Shown one piece after another: positions 38,593 to 48,090 of a DNA stretch of 64,000 nucleotides; the stretch's first letter is position 1, and every line of letters begins with the position of its first letter. Source of the DNA: Marinobacter profundi (lineage in GTDB: Bacteria > Pseudomonadota > Gammaproteobacteria > Pseudomonadales > Oleiphilaceae); assembly GCF_002744715.1 (NCBI RefSeq), contig NZ_KZ319371.1, positions 248,001 through 312,000 of the forward strand, given 5' to 3'. A program made the translations under genes and the position numbers. The notes beneath the pieces are model-generated. The model had not been told where the DNA came from. It did no database searches and saw only the letters and a program-made list of their open reading frames with translations.

Positions 38593-39735
38593 TCAGGCCG
38601 AGATCATCCGCCGGTGGGTATGGATCGACATCAGCACCCCGAACGCAGCCAGCAGCGTCACACTCGAGGTTCCACCATAGCTGATCAGGGGCAACGGCAC
38701 CCCGACCACTGGCAGGATGCCGCTGACCATGCCGATGTTGACGAAAATGTAGATGAAGAAGGTCATGGTCAGCGCGCCGGCGACCAATCGGCTGAAGGAA
38801 TCCTGGGCACTTACCGCGATGTAGAGACAGCGCAGGATGATCATCAGGTAAACCGCCAACAGCACCAATATACCGACAAAGCCGAACTCCTCCGCCAGCA
38901 CCGCCACGATGAAATCGGTGTGACTCTCGGGCAGGAACTCCAGGTGCGACTGGGTCCCCTGCAGCCAACCCTTGCCGTCAACGCCGCCAGAGCCGATAGC
39001 CGTCTTCGACTGGATGATATTCCAGCCCGCACCCAGCGGGTCACTCTGGGGATCCAGCAACGTCAGCACACGCTGCTTCTGGTATTCCCTCATGCCAAAG
39101 AACCACATCAACGGCGCCGCCACCGATACCAGGACCGCAAACGCGCCAATCAGCCGCCAACTGATACCCGCGAAGAAAATGACAAACAGTCCCGCCGAGC
39201 CGACCAGCAGCGACGTTCCCAGATCCGGCTGCTGGACGATGAGCCCCATGGGCAGCAGCACAATCACGAAGCCCACCAGCAGATGGCGAATCCGGGGCGG
39301 CAGATAGTGCCGCGACAAATACCAGGCCGCCATCATCGGCACCAGCAGTTTCATGATCTCCGACGGCTGGAACCGGGGCAGCCCCGGCAAAGCCAGCCAG
39401 CGCTGGGCGCCTTTGGCTCCAACCCCCACCAGCAGCACCGCAACCAGGGAAGCCAGGCCGGCAATATACAGCCACGGTGCCCAGCGGCGATAGACGGCCG
39501 GATCCAGCTGGGCAAACGCCAGCATGACTCCGAAGGCAATTGCCAGACGGACACCCTGGGACTTCACCACGGCGATGTTCTGGTCGGCCCCGCTATAGAG
39601 CACAAACAGCCCGCCTGCGACCAGGATCAGCAGCAGAAGGAGCAGCACCGGATCCAGGTGGAGCATCCCCCAGAAACCCCGGTTCGGGGTCAGGGAGCTG
39701 GCTGCGGATTTACTGGCCAGGTCACGTACCGGCAT
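38593..39735 (-). CDS. rodA: Rod shape-determining SEDS glycosyltransferase RodA
   Basis: 380-residue polytopic membrane protein that polymerises glycan from lipid II in the elongasome with PBP2. About ten membrane segments; RWLALPGLPRFQPSEIMKL, QPDLGTSLL, GAGWNIIQSKTAIGSGG and LPESHTDFIVAVLAEEFGFVG are the SEDS signatures, including the periplasmic catalytic Asp loop. Its ATG overlaps the mrdA stop (TAATG), so the pair is coupled. Confidence 0.96.
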   Translation of the reverse strand: MPVRDLASKSAASSLTPNRGFWGMLHLDPVLLLLLLILVAGGLFVLYSGADQNIAVVKSQGVRLAIAFGVMLAFAQLDPAVYRRWAPWLYIAGLASLVAVLLVGVGAKGAQRWLALPGLPRFQPSEIMKLLVPMMAAWYLSRHYLPPRIRHLLVGFVIVLLPMGLIVQQPDLGTSLLVGSAGLFVIFFAGISWRLIGAFAVLVSVAAPLMWFFGMREYQKQRVLTLLDPQSDPLGAGWNIIQSKTAIGSGGVDGKGWLQGTQSHLEFLPESHTDFIVAVLAEEFGFVGILVLLAVYLMIILRCLYIAVSAQDSFSRLVAGALTMTFFIYIFVNIGMVSGILPVVGVPLPLISYGGTSSVTLLAAFGVLMSIHTHRRMISA

Positions 39736-41627
39736 TACTCCCCTCCATCCGGTGAAGTTTCTACAATCACTTTTTCACCTTCCTCGGGGAAGCCCAGCAA
39801 CCAGGCATCGAACAGGGCACGGGCGACCGGAGCTGCAGTGCCACTGCCGCTGCCCCCGTTCTCGACGATTACCGCCACCGCAATCCGGGGCTCATCCACC
39901 GGGGCGAAGCCGACAAACAAGGCGTGATCCCGCAACCGCTCCCGGATTTCCTCAGCGTCGTACTCCTCATCCTGGGCAAGACTGAACACCTGGGCGGTGC
40001 CGGTCTTGCCCGCCATCCGGTAGGATGCGCCGGTGGCGGCACGCCGCGCTGTTCCCCGGGGTCCGTGCATGACGGCTGCCATCGTGTCCACCACAAACTC
40101 CCAGTCGTCCTGGTTCTTCAGAATCAGCGGTTCGTGGCTTTCCTGCGGCAAAAACTCCTCCACCGGATGGTCACCCAGGGTATCCATCAACAAACGTGGC
40201 TCCGCCCACTGGCCACGATTGGCAATCAGCGCCGTCGCAGTTGCCAGCTGCAGCGGCGTCGCCAGCATAAAGCCCTGGCCGATGCCCATGTTGACCGAAT
40301 CCCCGGGATACCAGGGTTCGTTGCGGGCTCCCCGCTTCCACTCCCGGGAGGGCAGCAGGCCACTCAGTGCACCTTTGACATCCAGGGTGGCATCTTCACC
40401 AAAGCCGAACCGGGAAAGGTACTGGTACATGGTATCCACCCCCATCCGGACCGCCGCATCATAGAAGTAGATGTCACAGGATTCAGCCATGGCATCCATC
40501 AGGTCGACCCAGCCGTGACCACCCCGCTTCCAGTCCCGGTAGCGGCGGCCACTGTCGTTGAGCTGATAGTACCCGGGGTCCCAGACCTTGCGCTGGCGAT
40601 CCGTCACTCCGCTGTCCAGCGCCGCGACCGCCATCATCGGCTTGATCGTTGACCCGGGGGGGTACTGGCCGCGCAGGGCGCGGTTAAACAGGGGTTTGTC
40701 CAGGGATTCACTGAGATTCCGGTAATCCGCCACACTGATTCCGGTGACAAACTGGTTGGCATCAAAACCCGGTACACTGGCCAGCGCCAGCAAGCCGCCG
40801 CTGCCCGGCTCTATGGCAACAATGGCGCCCCGGCGGCCATCGAGCAGTTCATGGGCCAGTTTCTGCAGCCGAATGTCCAGATGCAGGCGGATATCCTCCC
40901 CCGGTATCGGATTTTCACGCTCCAGAACCCGCAAGGTCCGGCCGCGAGCATTGGTTTCCACGTGTTGGTACCCCACCTTGCCGTGAAGCAACTCCTCGTA
41001 GAACCGCTCGATACCCGACTTGCCGATGTAGTTGGTCCCGGCGTAGTTGACCGGGTCGATCCGCTGCAGCTCTTCCCGGTTAATCCGCCCGACAAAGCCC
41101 AGGGCATGGGAGGTCAGCTCACCGTAGGGATAGTAGCGCACCAGCTCGGCAGCCACTTCCACTCCGGGCAATTCGTGGCGGTGAACCGCAAGGCGGGCAA
41201 TTTCGGTTTCGTCAAGATCGTACAGGAGGGGCATTTCCTGGAATGGTCGACGCGGCTCCCGCAGGCGACGGCGAAACCGCTCCATGTCCTCGTCGGAAAT
41301 GGCCAGCATGTCCCGCAGCGTGGCCAGGGTCTGCTCCATGTCATCAACCCGCTCAGGCACCACGGTCACACTGAATACCGGGCGATTTTCCGCAATCAGC
41401 AGGTCATTGCGGTCATATACCAGGCCCCGGGTAGGCGCGACGGATTGTACCTGCACCCGGTTCTTGTCGGAGAGGGTGTTATAGATGTCGTGCTCGACAA
41501 TCTGGAGCTGGTACATCCGCGCAATCAGCAGCCCCAGCATGGCGGTAACCACCGCCAGCATGACTACGGTACGGCGCTGGAACAGGCGCCGCTCGGCAGC
41601 AGTATCTTTCAGCTCTCCCCAGGGCAT
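39735..41627 (-). CDS. mrdA: Penicillin-binding protein 2 (elongation transpeptidase)
   Basis: 630-residue class B PBP: one N-terminal membrane segment (VVMLAVVTAMLGLLIARMYQLQI), the pedestal domain, then the transpeptidase domain with SxxK (PPGSTIKPM, about residue 330), SCDIYFY (SxN-like motif) and KTGTAQ (about 543). Forms the elongasome with RodA, the next gene. rlmH is 9 bases upstream. Confidence 0.96.
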   Translation of the reverse strand: MPWGELKDTAAERRLFQRRTVVMLAVVTAMLGLLIARMYQLQIVEHDIYNTLSDKNRVQVQSVAPTRGLVYDRNDLLIAENRPVFSVTVVPERVDDMEQTLATLRDMLAISDEDMERFRRRLREPRRPFQEMPLLYDLDETEIARLAVHRHELPGVEVAAELVRYYPYGELTSHALGFVGRINREELQRIDPVNYAGTNYIGKSGIERFYEELLHGKVGYQHVETNARGRTLRVLERENPIPGEDIRLHLDIRLQKLAHELLDGRRGAIVAIEPGSGGLLALASVPGFDANQFVTGISVADYRNLSESLDKPLFNRALRGQYPPGSTIKPMMAVAALDSGVTDRQRKVWDPGYYQLNDSGRRYRDWKRGGHGWVDLMDAMAESCDIYFYDAAVRMGVDTMYQYLSRFGFGEDATLDVKGALSGLLPSREWKRGARNEPWYPGDSVNMGIGQGFMLATPLQLATATALIANRGQWAEPRLLMDTLGDHPVEEFLPQESHEPLILKNQDDWEFVVDTMAAVMHGPRGTARRAATGASYRMAGKTGTAQVFSLAQDEEYDAEEIRERLRDHALFVGFAPVDEPRIAVAVIVENGGSGSGTAAPVARALFDAWLLGFPEEGEKVIVETSPDGGE

Positions 41628-41636
41628 GCAGCGATC

Positions 41637-42107
41637 CTACGCGCGGTGATACGGATGGTTGCGGGTAATCGACCAGGCCCGGTAAAGCTGTTCTGCCAGC
41701 AGGATTCTCACCAGCGGATGGGGTAGGGTCAGTGGCGAAAGCGACCATTGCTGATCTGCCCTCGCCCGACATTCCGGTGCCAGGCCATCGGGCCCGCCAA
41801 CCAGGAAACTGACATCCCGGCCATCAAGCTGCCAGCGTTCAAGCTGTTCCGCCAATTGCTCGGTCGACCAGGGCCGCCCACCCACTTCCAGCGCAACGAC
41901 ACGATCCCTGGCACCGGCAGCGGCCAGCACGGCCTCGCCCTCGCGCTGCATCAGCCGGGGGATATCCGGATTCTTGCCGCGGTGGGCCATGGGAATTTCG
42001 GTCAGTTCGAGGGGGAGCTCCGGCGGCATACGGCGGGCATACTCATCATAACCCTGACTGACCCAGCCGGGCATCTTCTGCCCTACACAGATCAGACGTA
42101 ACCGCAT
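41637..42107 (-). CDS. rlmH: 23S rRNA (pseudouridine1915-N3)-methyltransferase
   Basis: 156-residue SPOUT methyltransferase with [14 protein letters not shown] and [25 protein letters not shown], the SAM-knot signatures, and the usual [14 protein letters not shown] start. Modifies helix 69 of the ribosome. Cotranscribed with rsfS two bases upstream. Confidence 0.96.
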   Translation of the reverse strand: MRLRLICVGQKMPGWVSQGYDEYARRMPPELPLELTEIPMAHRGKNPDIPRLMQREGEAVLAAAGARDRVVALEVGGRPWSTEQLAEQLERWQLDGRDVSFLVGGPDGLAPECRARADQQWSLSPLTLPHPLVRILLAEQLYRAWSITRNHPYHRA

Positions 42108-42109
42108 GG

Positions 42110-42460
42110 TTATTCGCTGCCCGCGGCACCGAGGTCCGGAGCATCGCGCCAGAAGCGCTCGAGATCGTAGAACTCGCGGGTGGCAGGCATCATCACGTGT
42201 ACCACAACGTCACCGAGATCAACGAGGATCCAGTCACTGACATTACCGCCTTCAACACTGGCGGTACGGACACCGTTATCCCGGGCTTCGGTAACCACCG
42301 AGTCAGCCAGGGATTTTACGTGGCGGTTGGAGGTACCGGAGGCCAGTACCATGTAATCGGTCACACTTGTCCGGTCCCGCACATCGATCACGCTGATGTC
42401 CTGTGCTTTTACATCGTCCAGTGCTTTAACGACCAGATCTTTCAGTTGCTCTGCCTGCAT
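42110..42460 (-). CDS. rsfS: Ribosomal silencing factor RsfS
   Basis: 116 residues; [36 protein letters not shown] is the core of the family and [22 protein letters not shown] the second signature. RsfS binds L14 and blocks subunit joining when nutrients fall. Candidate extended -10 promoter lies about 65 bases upstream. Confidence 0.95.
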   Translation of the reverse strand: MQAEQLKDLVVKALDDVKAQDISVIDVRDRTSVTDYMVLASGTSNRHVKSLADSVVTEARDNGVRTASVEGGNVSDWILVDLGDVVVHVMMPATREFYDLERFWRDAPDLGAAGSE

Positions 42461-42521
42461 ATTTACCCTGTTTTGCGGGCCTCCGCCGGATGGGCGGCCC
42501 GAATAGTCATGTTCAGACCGG

Positions 42522-42530
42522 ATTGTAGCA
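42522..42530 (-). promoter_or_regulatory. Candidate extended -10 promoter for rsfS
   Basis: On the minus strand TGC-TACAAT (42530-42522) forms an extended -10 in the 111-base gap between nadD and rsfS. No good -35 is visible, as is usual for extended -10 promoters. It would let the rsfS-rlmH-mrdA-rodA part be expressed separately from proA-nadD. Confidence 0.35.
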
Positions 42531-42571
42531 TTAAAAGTTCCGCTCAGGGCAGGAGCATTCCAAGCGATTCA

Positions 42572-43222
42572 TCAACGGCGCAGGGGCTGGCCGGCGCCGT
42601 ACAGGCCGTCCCGGCGAATGGCCTCCCAGACCACATCCGGCAACAGGTAGCGGGGCGACCGCCCGGTGCGGATCCGCTCGCGTATTCCGGTCGCCGAAAT
42701 GTCCAGCAACGGCAGATCCAGCCAGAGGCAGCCGCCGCTTGGCCGGCGATGGAGTTCAGCCACCGACGCCACCCGGCGCTCGGCCAGCAGGCGAGCCGGC
42801 GCACTGTCGGGCGGCAAGCCGGGCCCGGGCCGGTCTATCACAATGATATGGGCGAGATCCGGGATTGCCTGCCAGTCCCGCCAACGGTCGAAACCCGCAA
42901 AGGCATCGGTCCCCACCACCATGGCCAGCGGCTCCCGCTCACCGAGGGTGGCGCGCAGCTGGCGCAGGGTATCGGCGGTGAAGGACGCGCCTCCCCGGAC
43001 GACCTCGCGATCATCGACGTGTAATCCGGGCTCACCGCTCACCGCGAGTTCCAGCAGCCGGAGACGCTGGGCACTGCTGGTGCCGGGCGCCTCACGGTGC
43101 GGCGGAATATGACAGGGGACCATGGCAATGCCCGACACCCCCAGCCGTTCCTTCAGCTCAACCGCCAGCCGCAGGTGACCGTGGTGAACCGGGTCAAAGG
43201 TGCCGCCATAGATGACGTGCAT
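42572..43222 (-). CDS. nadD: Nicotinate-nucleotide adenylyltransferase
   Basis: 216 residues; the nucleotidyltransferase start YGGTFDPVHHGHLRLA carries the (H)xGH motif, and DISATGIRERIRTGRSPRYLLPD is the C-terminal ISSTxxR-like motif. Makes deamido-NAD from nicotinate mononucleotide. It follows proA by 6 bases, as in Pseudomonas. Confidence 0.95.
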   Translation of the reverse strand: MHVIYGGTFDPVHHGHLRLAVELKERLGVSGIAMVPCHIPPHREAPGTSSAQRLRLLELAVSGEPGLHVDDREVVRGGASFTADTLRQLRATLGEREPLAMVVGTDAFAGFDRWRDWQAIPDLAHIIVIDRPGPGLPPDSAPARLLAERRVASVAELHRRPSGGCLWLDLPLLDISATGIRERIRTGRSPRYLLPDVVWEAIRRDGLYGAGQPLRR

Positions 43223-43228
43223 AACCGG

Positions 43229-44485
43229 TCAGTCCCGGATGTGGCCGTCGCCAAACACCACGTACTTCTGGGACGTCAGCCCCTCCAGCCCGACCGGCCC
43301 GCGGGCATGGATCTTGTCGGTGGAAATGCCGATTTCTGCCCCCAGACCATACTCGAAGCCATCGGCAAATCGGGTTGAGGCGTTCACCATTACCGAGCTG
43401 GAATCCACCTCGGTAATGAATCTGCGGGCGCGGGTGTAATTCTCGGTGATGATGCTGTCGGTGTGCTGCGAGCTGTAGCGATTGATGTGCTCGATCGCCG
43501 CATCCAGGCCATCAACTACCCGGACCGCCAGGATTGGCGCCAGGTACTCCGTTTGCCAGTCCTCTTCGGTAGCCGGAACCATGTCGGCAACAATGGCGCA
43601 ACTCAGTTCGCACCCCCTCAGCTCGACGCCTTTGTCGATCAGCGCCCGGGCCAGCAACGGCAGCAGGTCATCGGCAATTTCGCGGTCGACCAGCAGGGTT
43701 TCCATGGTGTTACAGGTGCCGTATCGGTGGGTTTTGGCATTGACCACCACCCGCAGCGCCTTCTCCGGATCGCCATGGGAGTCGACATAAACGTGGCAGA
43801 TGCCATCGAGGTGCTTGATAACCGGCACCCGTGCATCCCGGCTGATACGCTCGATCAGCCCCTTGCCACCCCGGGGCACAATAACATCAACGTAACGGGG
43901 CATGGTGATCAGCTCACCCACCGCAGCCCGGTCGGTGGTTTTTACCACCTGGACCGCCGACTCGGGCAGCCCCGCTTCGGCCAGGCCGCGGGCAAGACAC
44001 CCGGCAATGGCCTGGTTGGAGTGGATGGACTCGGAGCCACCTCGCAGAATGGCCGCATTGCCGGCCTTCAGGCACAGGCTGGCCGCCTCGACAGTCACGT
44101 TGGGCCGTGATTCGTAGATGATACCGATGACACCCAGCGGAACCCGCATCTTGCCAACCTGGATGCCGGACGGCCGGTAACGCATATCGCTGATTTCACC
44201 AATCGGATCCGGCAGCGATGCCACCTGGCGCAGCCCTTCAATCATGGCGTCAATCCGGGCGGGCGTCAGCTCCAGCCGGTCCAGCATCGCGGTATCCAGG
44301 CCGTTTTCCCGGCCCGCCGCCAGATCGCGGGCATTAGCCGCAACCAGCTCGTCGCGGGCAGCATCCAGCGCCTCGGCCGTGGCCAGCAGGGCCCGGTTGC
44401 GAACCGCTGTAGTCGACCGTGCCACAACGGCAGACGCCTGCCTTGCCTGCTGTCCCACTTCCGCCATGTAAGCTGCAATGTCCAT
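43229..44485 (-). CDS. proA: Gamma-glutamyl phosphate reductase
   Basis: 418-residue aldehyde-dehydrogenase-fold enzyme, second step of proline synthesis. [17 protein letters not shown] contains the catalytic Cys, and [28 protein letters not shown] and [23 protein letters not shown] are family signatures. ATG 44485 follows AAAGGT; the open frame extends further but is not conserved. First gene of the minus-strand block that ends in lipB. Proline synthesis also serves osmoadaptation. Confidence 0.95.
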   Translation of the reverse strand: MDIAAYMAEVGQQARQASAVVARSTTAVRNRALLATAEALDAARDELVAANARDLAAGRENGLDTAMLDRLELTPARIDAMIEGLRQVASLPDPIGEISDMRYRPSGIQVGKMRVPLGVIGIIYESRPNVTVEAASLCLKAGNAAILRGGSESIHSNQAIAGCLARGLAEAGLPESAVQVVKTTDRAAVGELITMPRYVDVIVPRGGKGLIERISRDARVPVIKHLDGICHVYVDSHGDPEKALRVVVNAKTHRYGTCNTMETLLVDREIADDLLPLLARALIDKGVELRGCELSCAIVADMVPATEEDWQTEYLAPILAVRVVDGLDAAIEHINRYSSQHTDSIITENYTRARRFITEVDSSSVMVNASTRFADGFEYGLGAEIGISTDKIHARGPVGLEGLTSQKYVVFGDGHIRD

Positions 44486-44621
44486 CTCAATACCTTTCTG
44501 AAGACCGTCAGTGATAAGCAAATCGGGCACCTACTTTACCTTTCCCCGTTCAAGTACGCACCTCAAGTGTTTATTATACAGCTGCACATACAATGGATAC
44601 CCCCGGGAAAGGATGGAAACC

Positions 44622-45641
44622 ATGGCCCAACTGGCCGAAAAATTCCTGCTTGGCCGTTTCGCCAGAATCAGTTGCGGGAGCCTGTTGCTGGTGGCGGTGG
44701 TCATGGCCGTCACCGGGAATTACCTTGAGGCCGCTGCCGGCGCTGCCGGCGCAGCGCTGATCTGGAGCAGCCCGGCATTCAGGCCGGGACGAGACAGTCT
44801 GTCGTGGAAGAGCATCAATCAGGTAATCCTCCTGCTGACCTTCCTCATCCTGCTGACCAGCCTGTGGTCTGGCCCACAGGGGCTGACCCACTGGCTGTAT
44901 GCCCTGCCTCTGGTGGCTTTCGGCCTGCTCCCGGCAGCCTGGGGAGCGCTGCTCACAGCGACAACCGTGGTAGCAGTCATGGTGGCCAGCACCTGGGCGA
45001 CCGGCGCACCGGAACGGCACCAGCTTGTCGCTGCCCTGCTGCTCACCGTGGTGTTGTCCTGCGTGCTGGTTTTCCTGCGGGAATACAAGACCCGCCAGCT
45101 TGCGCCACTGCGGCGAACAGACGAACTGACCCAGGCCGCCAGCCGGGAATACCTGTCGGCAGACCTCCACAAGGAAATCCAGCGCAGCGAACGTGAAGGC
45201 ACCGCCATGGCGGTGATGATGATCGGTCTGGACACCCACCTCAGCGACACCAGTCCCGACGCTGACATCCGCTCGATCCTGCCCCGCATCGGGCGCTTTC
45301 TGCACTCCCAGCTGCGGGATTTCGACACCTACTACCGGGTGGCAGACCTGCAGTTCCTGGCCATCCTGCCCGGCACCAACTCCCACGATGCGGCCCTGAC
45401 TGCAGAGAACCTTCGCAAGGGCCTGCAGGCATTGCTGGCCTCTCACGACCTCGACCTGACTGTCAGCGCAGGCGTTGCGGCCCTGAATATTGGCGATGAC
45501 GCCGACAGCCTGCAGCAGTCTGCGGCAAATGCCCTGCGCCGTGCCCAGCAACAAGGCGGCAACCGTATCCAGACCTTCAGCTCCCGCCCGTACATGTCCG
45601 AACCGGGCAGCCCAGCCACCTCAAGGAATCCGGCACCATGA
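44622..45641 (+). CDS. Membrane protein with degenerate GGDEF domain, I-site retained (gene 1 of coupled trio)
   Basis: 339 residues: about five to six membrane segments (15-155), then a GGDEF-fold domain from about 165. The active site reads ADLQF (241-245) in place of GGDEF, and the metal-site region reads IGLDTHLSD with only one Asp, so cyclase activity is very unlikely. The inhibitory-site motif R-D-F-D (232-235) is kept exactly five residues before it. ATG 44622 is chosen over an ATG three codons earlier because GGATGG then lies at a workable distance; either is possible. The stop overlaps the next start (ATGA). Most likely a c-di-GMP or partner-protein sensor. Divergent from proA. Confidence 0.8.
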   Translation: MAQLAEKFLLGRFARISCGSLLLVAVVMAVTGNYLEAAAGAAGAALIWSSPAFRPGRDSLSWKSINQVILLLTFLILLTSLWSGPQGLTHWLYALPLVAFGLLPAAWGALLTATTVVAVMVASTWATGAPERHQLVAALLLTVVLSCVLVFLREYKTRQLAPLRRTDELTQAASREYLSADLHKEIQRSEREGTAMAVMMIGLDTHLSDTSPDADIRSILPRIGRFLHSQLRDFDTYYRVADLQFLAILPGTNSHDAALTAENLRKGLQALLASHDLDLTVSAGVAALNIGDDADSLQQSAANALRRAQQQGGNRIQTFSSRPYMSEPGSPATSRNPAP

Positions 45642-46636
45642 CGGAAACCCGCCTGCGCACCTGGACCCACCTCGCCGGCTACCTGCTGGCGACCCTGTTT
45701 ATTGTCATGCTGGCGAGCCAGAACCTGCGGTATGGACTCTACGAACTGTTTTACCTCGCCGCAGGGCTTGCCCTGCTGACCCTCGGCGGGGCCGTTTACA
45801 CGCTGGTTTCGCGGCGACAGCAACTCAGGGCCCCGGGCCACCTGATGATCCTGGCGGCGGTCAATGCCCTGGTACTGGCAGCGGTCGTCACCCTGGACCG
45901 CCCATACATCAGTCACTGGTGCCTGCCCTTGCTGGTGCTTAACTTCATCATTCTGCCTCTGCGCCAGGGCATCACCCTCTCCCTCGCGCTGACCACCGGG
46001 CTGACACTGTTCCTGCTGGTTCGGCTGCCGCTGGTGGAGGCCCTACCACCGGCATTCGCAGCGGTCATCCTGACCAGCGTGGCCGCACTCTATATCTGGC
46101 ATTACGACCATATGGCGCAATCCGCGGAAGATCTCGCAATTACCGATCCCCTCACCGGCGCCCACAACGCCCGCTTCCTTGATGAAACCCTGCAGAAAGA
46201 GATCAGCCGCAGCGAGGCAACTGGTCACCCGCTATCTGCGATCATGCTGGCCGTTGACTATGCCGACGAGGCCGAGGACCTGCACGGTGTCACCGGCATG
46301 CAGACACTGGGCCGGGCCCTGACCCAACACCTGTTCGGCGTGATCCGGGCCGGCGATACCCTGTATTCCCTCCGCACCGGTGAATTTTTCCTGATCCTGC
46401 CATTCACGCCGGAAGATGGTGTGCGGGTAATCGCCGAACGGATTCGTCGCACCGTGGCAGAGCACAGCTGGCCGGTCGCCGGCAAAATCACCATCAGCCT
46501 GGGTTGTACCACCCGGACCCGCCAGGACACCCGTTCGACCCAATTACGAGAGCGTGCAGCCCAGGCGCTGGGCACCGCCCGCAAACGCGGCCATGACACC
46601 ATCTGGTACAGCACCGGAGAAAGCCGTCAGCCATGA
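45638..46636 (+). CDS. Membrane protein with degenerate GGDEF domain, I-site retained (gene 2 of coupled trio)
   Basis: 332 residues with about six membrane segments (12-155) and a GGDEF-fold domain. The domain start ITDPLTGAHNARFL is canonical, but the active site reads RTGEF (246-250), losing both glycines and the catalytic acid, and MLAVDYADE replaces the usual two-Asp metal site. R-A-G-D (237-240) preserves the RxxD inhibitory site at five residues' distance. The ATG overlaps the previous stop (ATGA) and the stop overlaps the next start (ATGA). Same architecture as its upstream neighbour but clearly divergent in sequence, so an old duplication or a heteromeric pair is possible. Confidence 0.8.
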   Translation: MTETRLRTWTHLAGYLLATLFIVMLASQNLRYGLYELFYLAAGLALLTLGGAVYTLVSRRQQLRAPGHLMILAAVNALVLAAVVTLDRPYISHWCLPLLVLNFIILPLRQGITLSLALTTGLTLFLLVRLPLVEALPPAFAAVILTSVAALYIWHYDHMAQSAEDLAITDPLTGAHNARFLDETLQKEISRSEATGHPLSAIMLAVDYADEAEDLHGVTGMQTLGRALTQHLFGVIRAGDTLYSLRTGEFFLILPFTPEDGVRVIAERIRRTVAEHSWPVAGKITISLGCTTRTRQDTRSTQLRERAAQALGTARKRGHDTIWYSTGESRQP

Positions 46637-48087
46637 CTCCCGAGTGGCTGCAGCTATTGACCCAATGGCTGGGGGATAACCCCGGCTGGCTGGCGGCGGC
46701 GTTGTTCCTGGTCGCGTTCCTGGAGTCCCTGGCGATTGCAGGCATTGTCATTCCCGGGGTCGCCATCATCTTTGCGGTGGCGGCCCTTGCCGGCAAGACC
46801 GGCATGCCGCTGTTCGAGGCACTGATCTGGGCAGGGCTGGGGGCCATCGCCGGCGACCTGCTCAGCTTTGGCCTGGGCCGGATGTTTCAGGGCCGGCTGC
46901 ACAGCATCTGGCCGTTCAGCCGGTACCCGTCATTTGTTACCAAGGGCGAGCGCTTTTTCTATCGCCACGGCGGCAAGAGCGTGGTGATCGGGCGTTTTGT
47001 CGGCCCGATACGGCCGGTCATTCCGATGGTGGCCGGCGCCCTGCTGATGCCCTGGCGACGCTTCGTGCTGTTCAACCTGCTGTCCGCCATCGGCTGGGCA
47101 CCGGTGTACATCCTGCCGGGCTATCTGGTGGGCAGCGCACTGGCCAGCGACGTGCGCCTGCCCCCGCACTTCTACCCGATTCTGGGCATCAGCATTGCAG
47201 CACTGACCCTGGTCTACCTGGTGATATTCCGCTTCCAGCTCGGACTGGGCACGGAGGGCCGGCTCTACCGGTTACTGGCAAGGCACATGGAGGGCTACAG
47301 CCGGGCTCACCGCATCTGGCGGCTCTACTCCAGCCAGCGCCCAGCCAGCAACCGTGAGTTCCCCCTGCCATCACTGATCCTGGCGGTAGGTGCCGGCTCA
47401 CTGTTCCTTGTGTGGGCGATTCTGACCACGGCGACAGACCTGCTCACCAGCGCCGACATTCTCACCCGGGACTGGTTTACCGCCCTGCGCAACTCGCTGC
47501 TCGACCCCGCCATGATTTTCTTCACCCTCAGTGGCGACATGCCGGTGCTGGTTGCCGGTGCGCTGATCGGAGCTGCGGTGCTCGGGCTTCGCGGCTACTA
47601 CGCCGCCGCCGTGCATGTACTGCTGGCCCTTGCGCTGGCAGCAGGGCTGATCTGGGCCGGCAAGTACGGCTTTGGGGTGCACCGGCCGACGCTGGTCAAC
47701 GCCCCGCCCGACTCCGGCGCGTTTCCCAGCGGGCACGCCGCCGGGATTACCGTCCTGGCGGGCCTGCTCGCGAGCTTTATCGCCCGGGAGCGACCCAGCG
47801 CCCGGCGCTGGCTGGTGTATCTGGTGTTCAGCTTTCCGATGGTGCTGGTGGGGCTTTCCCGGGTTTATCTCGGGGTACACTGGATGACCGATGTGGTGGG
47901 AGGCGTCGCGCTGGGACTGGCCGTCTGTGGGCTGGTACGCGCGAGCTACAGCCGCCATGACCAGGTCCCGCTATCGCTGGAACCGGTGGCCGTAACCGGC
48001 CTGTTGGCATGGCTGGCATTTGCCGGGAGCTACATAGCCCTGCACTGGGACAATGCGATTATCGCCTATCGACTCGCCAGCGTGTGA
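46633..48087 (+). CDS. DedA-PAP2 fusion: lipid translocase domain plus lipid phosphatase domain
   Basis: 484 residues in two membrane domains. The N-terminal half is DedA/VTT: FLESLAIAGIVIPG (about 29-42) and VIGRFVGPIRPVIPMVAGALLMP (about 118-140). The C-terminal half is a PAP2 phosphatase with all three motifs: KX6RP (344-352), PSGH (365-368) and SRX5HX3D (409-420), so catalysis is expected on the periplasmic side. Some DedA proteins (UptA) move undecaprenyl phosphate back across the membrane, and some PAP2 proteins (BcrC/YbjG class) make it from undecaprenyl pyrophosphate, so one chain could do both. That is inference; phospholipid phosphatase is the alternative. Coupled by ATGA to the GGDEF-like gene before it. 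Confidence 0.87.
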   Translation: MTPEWLQLLTQWLGDNPGWLAAALFLVAFLESLAIAGIVIPGVAIIFAVAALAGKTGMPLFEALIWAGLGAIAGDLLSFGLGRMFQGRLHSIWPFSRYPSFVTKGERFFYRHGGKSVVIGRFVGPIRPVIPMVAGALLMPWRRFVLFNLLSAIGWAPVYILPGYLVGSALASDVRLPPHFYPILGISIAALTLVYLVIFRFQLGLGTEGRLYRLLARHMEGYSRAHRIWRLYSSQRPASNREFPLPSLILAVGAGSLFLVWAILTTATDLLTSADILTRDWFTALRNSLLDPAMIFFTLSGDMPVLVAGALIGAAVLGLRGYYAAAVHVLLALALAAGLIWAGKYGFGVHRPTLVNAPPDSGAFPSGHAAGITVLAGLLASFIARERPSARRWLVYLVFSFPMVLVGLSRVYLGVHWMTDVVGGVALGLAVCGLVRASYSRHDQVPLSLEPVAVTGLLAWLAFAGSYIALHWDNAIIAYRLASV

Positions 48088-48090
48088 TCT

